Positions 45,889-57,845 of a DNA stretch of 57,845 nucleotides are shown piece by piece. The position numbers and the translations under genes were made by a program. The stretch covers positions 1 through 57,845 of the forward strand of contig PABA01000005.1 in the NCBI GenBank assembly GCA_002699025.1, in the 5' to 3' direction. Source of the DNA: Sandaracinus sp. GTDB lineage: Bacteria > Myxococcota_A > Polyangia > Polyangiales > Houyiibacteriaceae. A model generated the notes under the pieces. The model made no database searches. It had not been told where the DNA came from and saw only the letters and a program-made list of their open reading frames with translations. Each line of letters starts with the position of its first letter. Positions within the stretch are counted from its first letter, which is position 1.

Positions 45889-47430
45889 TCACCGGTCGTG
45901 GTCGCGGGGGCCTCCCGTTCGGGTCTCCTCGCGCAGCGCGCCGCCCTCGAGCCACCAGCGCGTGTCGCAGGTGCGCTCGGCGAGGCAGTCGTCGTGGCTC
46001 ACGAGCACGAGCGCGCCCGGGAAGGCCTCGAGGGCGTCCTCGAGGCGCTCGCGCGAGGGCGCGTCGAGGTGGCCCTCGGGCTCGTCCAGGAGGAGCAGGC
46101 GCGTGGGCCGGTGGAGCGCGCCGGCGAGCAGGAGCTTCCGGGCCTCGCCGGGTGAGGGGAGGGGCGTCTTCAGGACGGCCTTCGGGTCGACGCCGAGGGC
46201 GGCGAGCAAGCCGAGCACCTCGCCCCGGGCGTCGGCCGGGAGGGCGAGGGTGTCCGCGAGCGCCGCGCGGCGCGCCGGCTCGTCGAGGTCCTGCGGGAGG
46301 TGGAGCAGGCCCTCGGCGGGCCCGTCCCAGCGGGTCGCGAGGGCGCGGAGCAGCGTGCTCTTTCCTGCGCCGTTCGGGCCGGCCAGGTGAACCCGCGCGT
46401 CCCGGGCGACGACGAACGGCCGCCGCGGCAGCAGCAGGCGCGCGCCGACCGCGAGGGGCCCGACGCTCGCGCGGAGCGCGAAGCGCCCCGCGGCCCGGCG
46501 ACCTTCCAGCGTGATCGGGCCGCCGAGCACCCGCTCCAACGGCGCGGACGCCAGCGCCTCTTCGGCCCGGCGAACGCGGGCGTCGAGCTGGCCGGCGGCC
46601 CGGGCGTGGGTGGCCGCGGCGTCGACGGCGCGGCCCTTCCGGGGCGCGGAGCGCGCGTCCGAGTCCCGGACGCCCTTCGAGCGGGTGCGGGTGGAGATGG
46701 CGCGCGCCGCTCCGGCTGCTCGCTCCCGCCGCGCGGCCCGCTCGCGCCCGAGGCGCGTCAGCTCGCGGCGTCGGGCGCTCCGCTCGCGGCGGCTCGCCTC
46801 CCGCTCGGCCGCGCGCTGCTCGCTCGCCGCCGCGTAGCCCCCGGCGAAGCAGCGCACGCGCCCGGCCTCGACCCAGAGCGTGTGGCTGGCGAGGGCGTCG
46901 ACGAGCGCGCGGTCGTGGGAGACGAGCAGCACCAGCCCACGGGCCTCGCCGAGGAGCCCCCGCAGCGCCTCCCGGCCGGTGGCGTCCAGGTGGTTCGTCG
47001 GCTCGTCGAGCACCAGGAGCCCGTCGTCGTGGCCGTGGAGGGCCGCCGCGAGCTGCCAGCGTTGGCGCTCCCCGGGCGAGAGCGTCGGCCAGCGGAAGGG
47101 ACCGCCGTCGTCCAGGGCGAGGCGCGCGCGAAGCCGGCAGGCCTCGCCGTCCCAGCAGGCGGCGAGGCGCTCGACCTCCTCCGTGGGGGCGTCGAGGGTC
47201 TGGCGCAGCCGATGGGCGCGAAGCTCGGCGGGCTCGCGCCGGAGCGCGCCCGCCGTGGGCTCGAGCTCACCGGCGAGGAGGCGGAGGAGCGTGGTCTTGC
47301 CGGCGCCGTTCGGGCCGACGACGGCGTGCACGCCAGGTCCGAGATCGAGGTCGACGGAGGTGAAGAGGGGCGGGCCGCCGCCATGCGCGAAGGCGAGGCC
47401 GCGCGCGAGGACGCGGGGGGAAGAGGGCAC
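45889..47430 (-). CDS. ABC-F family ATPase
   Basis: 513-residue soluble protein with two ABC domains and no TM segment. First: Walker A GPNGAGKTTL, signature LSPGERQRW, Walker B LLVLDEPTNHLD, VSHDRAL. Second: AGPNGAGKSTLL, signature PSPGEARKLL, Walker B LLLLDEPEGHLD, VSHDD. The linker (about 205-285) is strongly basic (RRERSARRREL), suited to rRNA contact. ABC-F proteins act on the ribosome in translation or antibiotic protection. DEPEGHLD deviates from the family DEP(T/N)NHLD in the second domain, so its class cannot be set. GTG start at 47430. Confidence 0.9.
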   Translation of the reverse strand: MPSSPRVLARGLAFAHGGGPPLFTSVDLDLGPGVHAVVGPNGAGKTTLLRLLAGELEPTAGALRREPAELRAHRLRQTLDAPTEEVERLAACWDGEACRLRARLALDDGGPFRWPTLSPGERQRWQLAAALHGHDDGLLVLDEPTNHLDATGREALRGLLGEARGLVLLVSHDRALVDALASHTLWVEAGRVRCFAGGYAAASEQRAAEREASRRERSARRRELTRLGRERAARRERAAGAARAISTRTRSKGVRDSDARSAPRKGRAVDAAATHARAAGQLDARVRRAEEALASAPLERVLGGPITLEGRRAAGRFALRASVGPLAVGARLLLPRRPFVVARDARVHLAGPNGAGKSTLLRALATRWDGPAEGLLHLPQDLDEPARRAALADTLALPADARGEVLGLLAALGVDPKAVLKTPLPSPGEARKLLLAGALHRPTRLLLLDEPEGHLDAPSRERLEDALEAFPGALVLVSHDDCLAERTCDTRWWLEGGALREETRTGGPRDHDR

Positions 47431-47668
47431 GGGACACCGGAAGAGCGAGAGGGAAAGGACGCGCTCGACGCGCGCCGCCCGCGGGAGGGCGGCGGCCGTT
47501 CGGGCGATCGGTGGAGCTCTTCAGGCGCGCATGGTGGACGCCAGGGCAGGCGTCGGGAGGAGAGTGCCCGGTGCGTCGGGGCGCCGCAAGCCCGCCCGCT
47601 CCATGGGCGGCCTGCGCATCTTCCGAAGGCTCCCGTTCGGCCGGCTCCCGAGGGGCTCCGCCGGCGCG

Positions 47669-49759
47669 TCAGGGGATCAGCTCGACCCGCACCGGGCGGC
47701 ACTCCTCCGAGCCGAGGCCGTCGGTCGGGCCGCCGTCGCCGCGCTGGCCGGCGTCGTTCCAGCCGAAGCAGCGGAGCTCCGTCGTGCCGAGGCGGACGCA
47801 GGTGTGGAAGCCGCCGGCCGCGACGAGCGTGACGTCCTCGAGGGGCTCGCCCTCCGGCGCCAGCGGCACCGGCGCCCCGGGCGCGTTCCGGAAGGGCAGG
47901 CAGCCGGTCTGGCCGTTCGTGTCCCGCCCCCAGCAGTGCACGCGCCCCGCCGCCGTCCGCGCGCAGGCGTGCCGTCCGCCGACCTCGATCTCCACGGCCG
48001 CGAAGCCGGTGTCCTGGGGTCGCAGGATGGGCTCGGTCGTTGGCGCCGTGCCCGAGCCGGCCGCGCCATCGCGCTCGCTCCCCCAGCACCAGACCGTCCC
48101 GTCGGCGATGGCGCAGCTCGTCCCGTAGTAGCGGATGGCTCCCCCGTCGTCCGCGCCGCCGACGCCGACGGCGCTCACGCGCGGGCCCTCGAGCTCGACC
48201 AGCGTGGACGGCACCAGCTGGTTGTTGGTGGTGCCGTTCCCGACCATGCCCTCGACGTTGTAGCCCCAGCAGAGCGCGTTCCCGTCGCGCACGGCGCAGC
48301 CCGCGCCGATGAAGAAGCTCAGGTCGGTGACCCGCTCGCCGAGCCGCATCACCTGGAGCGGCGTGCTCGAGAGGTCTCCATCCGTGCCCTGGCCGAGCTC
48401 CCCGCTCTCGTTCTGCCCCCAGCAGCGCACGGAGCCGTCCGCCAGTCGCGCGCAGTGGTTCCAGTAGCCGCCCGCGAGCTGCACGGCGTTCGTGATCCCC
48501 ACGACCTGCGTGGGCGGCAGCTGCGGCATCGTCTCCGGATCGGCGCCGGCCCCGATCTCGCCGTGCTCGTTCTCGCCCCAGCAGAAGACGCGCCCGTCCA
48601 CGCGCCGCGCGCAGGTGCTGAAGCCCCCCGCGGCGACCTCGACGAACACCCCCTCGAGGCCGCTCACGAGCCGCGGCACCAGCACGTCGGCGCCGGCCGG
48701 CGGGCTCACCTGGCCGGAGGCGTTGGCGCCCCAGCAGAAGACCCGCCCCATGCCGTCGATGGCGCAGGTGTGCTTCAGCCCCGCGCTCACGTCGACGATG
48801 GTCTCGGGCGAGATGGCGCACTCGACCCCCTCGTCGACCGCGTCGTCGCAGTCGTCGTCCCGCCCGTTGCACCGCTCGGCCGCCGGGACGCAGCCGGTGG
48901 CGCAGACGTCCCCCTCGTCGATGACGTCGTCGCAGTCGTCGTCGACGCCGTCGCAGTCCTCCGCGCGGGGGGTGCAGGTCGCGCAGACGCCTTCGTCCAC
49001 GCTCCCGTCGCAGTCCTGGTCCACCTCGTCGCAGCGCTCGACGCCAACCGGGCTGATGGAGGTGTCCCCGTCGTCGCAGTCCGTGCCGAGGAGCGAGTAG
49101 CCCGCCGGAGGCACGCAGCTCGCGAGGGAGGCCGTCGCCACGCCGAAGCCGTCGCCGTCGCGGTCCTCGTACCAGCTCGCCGTGGCCGTGTCCTCGTCGA
49201 CGGATCCGTCGCAGTCGTTGTCGACCTCGTCGCAGAGCTCGAGCTGCCCGATGCGCCGCGCCACGTCGTCGTCGTCGCAGTCGCCCCCGCAGCGCTCGCC
49301 GTTGCAGCAGCTGGCGCTGACGGAGCCGTCCCGATCCGCGTCGAGGAAGCCGAGCGTGTTCGGGTCGCAGTCCTGGTCGACGTCGTCGCAGCGCTCCGGG
49401 TTGCCCGGGAAGCGGTCCGGGTCGTCGTCGTCGCAGTCCTCGCCCCCGCAGGCGATGGCGTCGAATCCGTCGCCGTCCACGTCGGCCGTGATGCCGCAGT
49501 CGTCGCAGCGATCGGCCGCTTCGTCGCAGGCGCTCATGGCGCAGGGGGCGTCTCCGGGCATGCACCCGCGCGCGTCGGCCCCGGCGGCGTCCGGGGCGCA
49601 GGTCTCGGCCCCGTTGCAGAAGAGCCCGTCATCGCAGGCCCCGTCGTCGACGCAGACCGTCGAGCCGGTGTCGCCGCCGGCGTCGATGGGATCCGCGTCG
49701 TCGTCCCCGCAGGCCAAGAGGGCGGCGAGGGCGAGGAGGGTCAGCGCGCGATGGGTCAC
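47669..49759 (-). CDS. MopE/RCC1 repeat lipoprotein
   Basis: 696-residue lipoprotein (signal ending LAALLAC). After an Asp-rich start and a Cys-rich segment, residues about 100-310 carry five MopE-type repeats of the form CD-x-x-D-x-DCDG-x-x-DEG, probably calcium or copper binding. The rest holds seven RCC1-like units, each ending in CWG (FCWGANASGQV, FCWGENEHGEI, RCWGQNESGEL, LCWGYNVEGMV, WCWGSERDGAA, HCWGRDTNGQT, RCFGWNDAGQR) with a second Cys some 10 residues earlier. That predicts a seven-bladed propeller with one disulfide per blade. Surface or periplasmic location follows from the signal. GTG start at 49759. Confidence 0.88.
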   Translation of the reverse strand: MTHRALTLLALAALLACGDDDADPIDAGGDTGSTVCVDDGACDDGLFCNGAETCAPDAAGADARGCMPGDAPCAMSACDEAADRCDDCGITADVDGDGFDAIACGGEDCDDDDPDRFPGNPERCDDVDQDCDPNTLGFLDADRDGSVSASCCNGERCGGDCDDDDVARRIGQLELCDEVDNDCDGSVDEDTATASWYEDRDGDGFGVATASLASCVPPAGYSLLGTDCDDGDTSISPVGVERCDEVDQDCDGSVDEGVCATCTPRAEDCDGVDDDCDDVIDEGDVCATGCVPAAERCNGRDDDCDDAVDEGVECAISPETIVDVSAGLKHTCAIDGMGRVFCWGANASGQVSPPAGADVLVPRLVSGLEGVFVEVAAGGFSTCARRVDGRVFCWGENEHGEIGAGADPETMPQLPPTQVVGITNAVQLAGGYWNHCARLADGSVRCWGQNESGELGQGTDGDLSSTPLQVMRLGERVTDLSFFIGAGCAVRDGNALCWGYNVEGMVGNGTTNNQLVPSTLVELEGPRVSAVGVGGADDGGAIRYYGTSCAIADGTVWCWGSERDGAAGSGTAPTTEPILRPQDTGFAAVEIEVGGRHACARTAAGRVHCWGRDTNGQTGCLPFRNAPGAPVPLAPEGEPLEDVTLVAAGGFHTCVRLGTTELRCFGWNDAGQRGDGGPTDGLGSEECRPVRVELIP

Positions 49760-49937
49760 GACGAGAGCGTCTCCCCAGGCGGGGGCGGCCGCAAGCCGAC
49801 GCCCTCGCCTCGGGCGCCGATGGCGTCGGCGAGGGGCGCCATGTCGACCTCTCCCTCCAGGCGCCCCGCGCAGCGCCCTCTTCGGCTCCAGCAGAACGCC
49901 TCCGCTCCTCCCGCAAGCTCGTCCGAGGAGCCTGCCC

Positions 49938-51323
49938 TCAGGGCTCCGTGCCGGGCGGAGCGCTCAGCCACGGGCGCGGCTGCCGCGTGAGCTGCATGCG
50001 CTCGAGCGGCGCCTCCCAGAAGAAGCGCGCCTCCCCGAAGGCCGGCTCGAGCTGGTCGATCCACGTCGCCTCCGGATCGAAGCGCGCGAAGAAGACCTTG
50101 CCCACCCAGGCCGGGTCCCGCGCCTGCAGGAACTTCAGCGCGAAGGCCTTCTCGCCGCCGATCTCCACCACGTCGTCGACCATGATCTTCCCGGGCGTGC
50201 AGGACATCGAGGGCCCGCGCACGGTCCGCGCCAGCCCGGTCAGGCTGCGCAGGGTCTCGGCGTAGATGGCGTGCGCCCGCGCCAGCGGCACCTCGAACCA
50301 GCCGCGCGCCCCCGTGTCGCGCTCGACGAACATGTAGTAGGGGTGCGCGCCGAGCTGCACCTCCCGCGCGAGCAGCGTCTTCCAGCTCTCGGCGTCGTCG
50401 TTCACGTGGCGGATCAGCGGCGCCTGGCAGCGCACCTCGGCCCCCGCGTCCTGGACACGCCTCAGCGCCGCTCGCGCCGCCGGCGGCTCGAGCTCCCGCG
50501 GGTGCGTGTAGTGCGCCATGAAGGCCAGCGTGCGCCCGCTCGCCCGCACCTCCTCGAAGAGCCGCAGCGCGTCGTCGGCGTCGTCGTCGGTCGTGAAGCG
50601 GTGCGGCCAGTAGCTCAGCGACTTCGAGCCGATGCGGATGCTCGTCACGTGCGCCAGCTCGGGCACGAGGAGCGGCTCGATCACCCGGCGCAGCGCCTTG
50701 GTCTTCATGACCATCGGGTCGCCCCCGGTGATGAGCACGCTCGTCACCTCCGGGTGTGCCTTCAGGTAGTCGACGAGCACCGCGCTCTGCCGCGCCGCCT
50801 GGCGGAGGTCCGGCTCGCCCACGAACTGGGGCCAGCGGAAGCAGTAGGTGCAGTAGGCGTGGCAGGTCTGGCCGGCCGCGGGGAAGAAGAGCACCGTCTC
50901 GCGGTACTTGTGCTGCACGCCCCAGACGGCCTCGTCGCGCGCGTTCCGCGGCACGTTCAGCTCGAGCTGTCCGGCCGGGTGTGGGTTCAGGGTCGCGCGG
51001 ATCTCCCGCACGGTCGCCTGGAGCGCCTCGCGCGGCGCGCCCCCGCGCAGCAGGTCGACGAGCCGGCCGAGCACGTCCGGCGCGAGCATCCCGGGCTGGG
51101 GGAAGGTCAGCTGGTAGATCGGGTCGTCGGGGACGGCGTCCCAGTCGATGAGCTGCTCGAGCACGTAGCGGTTGACGCGGAAGGGGAAGACCGCGGAGAC
51201 CGCCTCGAGCTGCAGGAGCGTGTCCTCGCTCATGCGCTGGAGCTGGGGCAGCTCGCGGAGGTGCTTGCGCTTGAAGAGCTCGAGGCGCGGGCGGGGCGGA
51301 GGGCTGTCGACGACGTGGAGCAT
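49938..51323 (-). CDS. KamA-family radical SAM protein (lysine 2,3-aminomutase-like)
   Basis: 461-residue enzyme with the radical SAM cluster motif CHAYCTYCFRWPQF (three Cys), SVLITGGDPMVMK, a substrate-side region RIGSKSLSYWPHRF and the probable PLP lysine in SCTPGKIMV. The family shifts amino groups of amino acids; true KamA makes beta-lysine, EpmB modifies EF-P. No EpmA/efp gene or osmolyte partner gene is nearby, so the substrate is unknown. ATG 51323 follows a 358-bp region without genes. Confidence 0.87.
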   Translation of the reverse strand: MLHVVDSPPPRPRLELFKRKHLRELPQLQRMSEDTLLQLEAVSAVFPFRVNRYVLEQLIDWDAVPDDPIYQLTFPQPGMLAPDVLGRLVDLLRGGAPREALQATVREIRATLNPHPAGQLELNVPRNARDEAVWGVQHKYRETVLFFPAAGQTCHAYCTYCFRWPQFVGEPDLRQAARQSAVLVDYLKAHPEVTSVLITGGDPMVMKTKALRRVIEPLLVPELAHVTSIRIGSKSLSYWPHRFTTDDDADDALRLFEEVRASGRTLAFMAHYTHPRELEPPAARAALRRVQDAGAEVRCQAPLIRHVNDDAESWKTLLAREVQLGAHPYYMFVERDTGARGWFEVPLARAHAIYAETLRSLTGLARTVRGPSMSCTPGKIMVDDVVEIGGEKAFALKFLQARDPAWVGKVFFARFDPEATWIDQLEPAFGEARFFWEAPLERMQLTRQPRPWLSAPPGTEP

Positions 51324-51603
51324 CGGCCTTTCGATTCGGGGGGATGGGGAGCCCGAGACCAGGCGCGGGAGGGCACCGGCGAGAGCTCGCAGGGGAACCG
51401 TGAAGCGCGCAGGGCGTCCGGGCCCGAGACCCGCCCGAGAGCGAGCTCGGGGAGGGGACGCGCACCGCGCAGCGGTGTGACGCGACCCGCGCGAGCGGAT
51501 CGGAGCTCACCGGGAACGACGGGGAGCCGAGGGAACCCGGCGGCCCGCAGGCGAGCCCCATCACTCTACCGTTCGGCGTCTCGAGCGTCCACGGCGGGCA
51601 CGG
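51324..51603. other. Intergenic region upstream of the KamA-like gene
   Basis: No gene supported. It is purine-rich in places and contains the repeated phrase gcccgaga(c/g)cc, but no clear promoter or structured RNA. Confidence 0.5.
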
Positions 51604-51637
51604 AAAAGGCCGCGCATCCCAGGGGGTTGCGCGGCCT
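51604..51637 (-). terminator. Rho-independent terminator of icd
   Basis: On the minus strand AGGCCGCGCA, an 11-base loop, TGCGCGGCCT form a perfect 10-bp stem followed by TTTTCCG. It lies about 45 bp after the icd stop and is the clearest terminator in the window. Confidence 0.85.
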
Positions 51638-51681
51638 CCTCTCGTCCGCCCCGCGTTGCAGGGGGGCGCGGCGCGTCCGTC

Positions 51682-57389
<5,708 letters not shown>

Positions 57390-57477
57390 GGCGGGCGGCC
57401 CCCGATCGTACCGTCCCGCCGGTGAACGTGTACAGGAACGCTAAAACGAGTGCGACGTGCACCGGCAGAGGAGGTGA

Positions 57478-57845
57478 CGCACAGCCGTACCCGGGACGGA
57501 TTCGAGTGAGGAAGCGCACAGCCGTGCCCGGGACGGGATCGCGTGAGGAAGCGCACGGGTATACCCGGGACGGGATCGCGTGAGAGAGCGCACAGCCGTA
57601 CCCGGGACGGGATCGCGTGAGGAAGCGCACGGCCGTACCCGGGACGGGATCGCGTGAGAGAGCGCACGGGCGTACCCGGGACGGGATCGCGTGAGGAAGC
57701 GCACGGGTGTACCCGGGACGGGATCGCGTGAGAGAGCGCACAGCCGTACCCGGGACGGATTCGAGTGAGGGAGCGCACAGCCGTACCCGGGACGGGATCG
57801 CGTGAGGGAGCGCACAGCCGTACCCGGGACGGGATCGCGTGAGGG
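57478..57845. repeat. 37-bp tandem repeat array, about 10 copies, continuing off-window
   Basis: Units begin at 57478 and every 37 bp thereafter (57515, 57552 and so on); the tenth is cut by the window end. Each contains acccgggac (or gcccgggac) and gggatcgcgtgag or its variant ggattcgagtgag. Units 2-7 alternate between endings gaggaag and gagagag, implying amplification in 74-bp pairs. There are no unique spacers, so it is not a CRISPR. All three minus-strand frames stay open because 37 is not a multiple of three. The 88 bp between this array and the kinase start (57390-57477) show no other feature. Confidence 0.95.

Noticed and set aside
57478-57845. CRISPR array
   Set aside because: Units follow one another with no unique spacers and no cas genes are present.

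Overview
The window is a GC-rich bacterial chromosome segment, dense in genes on both strands, with GTG/TTG starts common and many 1-4 bp stop/start overlaps. Several traits point to a myxobacterium (Myxococcota, Polyangia/Sandaracinus-like): MopE-type Asp/Cys repeats plus RCC1 blades on a lipoprotein, AgmX/PglI-type C-terminal tails, Ser/Thr kinase-like proteins with extra domains, a histone H1-like Lys/Ala tail on a metabolic enzyme, and Asp/Gly-rich lipoproteins. I see no rRNA, tRNA, insertion sequence, prophage or CRISPR. Taxonomy is inference from these traits.

Layout: 0.4-4.3 kb purine synthesis (guaB, guaA) with two small envelope proteins. 4.5-10.6 kb a CinA-like domain protein, a sirtuin, then a leftward set of pyrF, rlmB, an H1-tailed phosphofructokinase, a small membrane protein and a coiled-coil membrane protein. 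10.9-15.9 kb an Asp-rich lipoprotein, then a leftward five-gene MCE (Mla-like) lipid transporter with two different ATPases, two different permeases and one MCE protein. 16.0-17.6 kb a FadR-type regulator behind a dyad resembling a FadR operator, coupled to a fatty acid hydroxylase. 17.7-21.9 kb glutamate dehydrogenase, then a two-gene unit of a pseudokinase/GYF/AgmX-tail protein and a lone SctJ (type III secretion ring) lipoprotein. 22.0-29.1 kb a small membrane protein, HAD-IG nucleotidase, TPR protein, a second AgmX-tail protein, N-formylglutamate amidohydrolase family protein, PLP aldolase and Maf/YceF.

29.2-36.7 kb is a leftward run that may be one transcript: two PPIase chaperones, a two-TM protein, DUF350, a membrane-bound spermidine synthase-like protein, a probable Tat-exported flavin amine oxidase and a polytopic membrane protein. 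36.8-45.6 kb carries single metabolic or detoxification genes (ATC hydrolase family, response regulator, two GSTs, EamA transporter, TerB/acyl-CoA oxidase fusion, aldo-keto reductase) and a solitary D12-class DNA adenine methylase. 45.9-57.4 kb has an ABC-F ATPase, the MopE/RCC1 lipoprotein, a KamA-type radical SAM enzyme, monomeric isocitrate dehydrogenase with a clear terminator, and a 1102-residue protein ending in an intact Ser/Thr kinase domain. The right edge is a 37-bp tandem repeat array that continues out of the window.

Short GC-rich tandem repeats (13-37 bp units) occupy many of the gaps between genes. The best candidates for undescribed biology are the pseudokinase/SctJ pair, the asymmetric two-ATPase MCE transporter, and the DUF350/aminopropyltransferase/exported oxidase operon.
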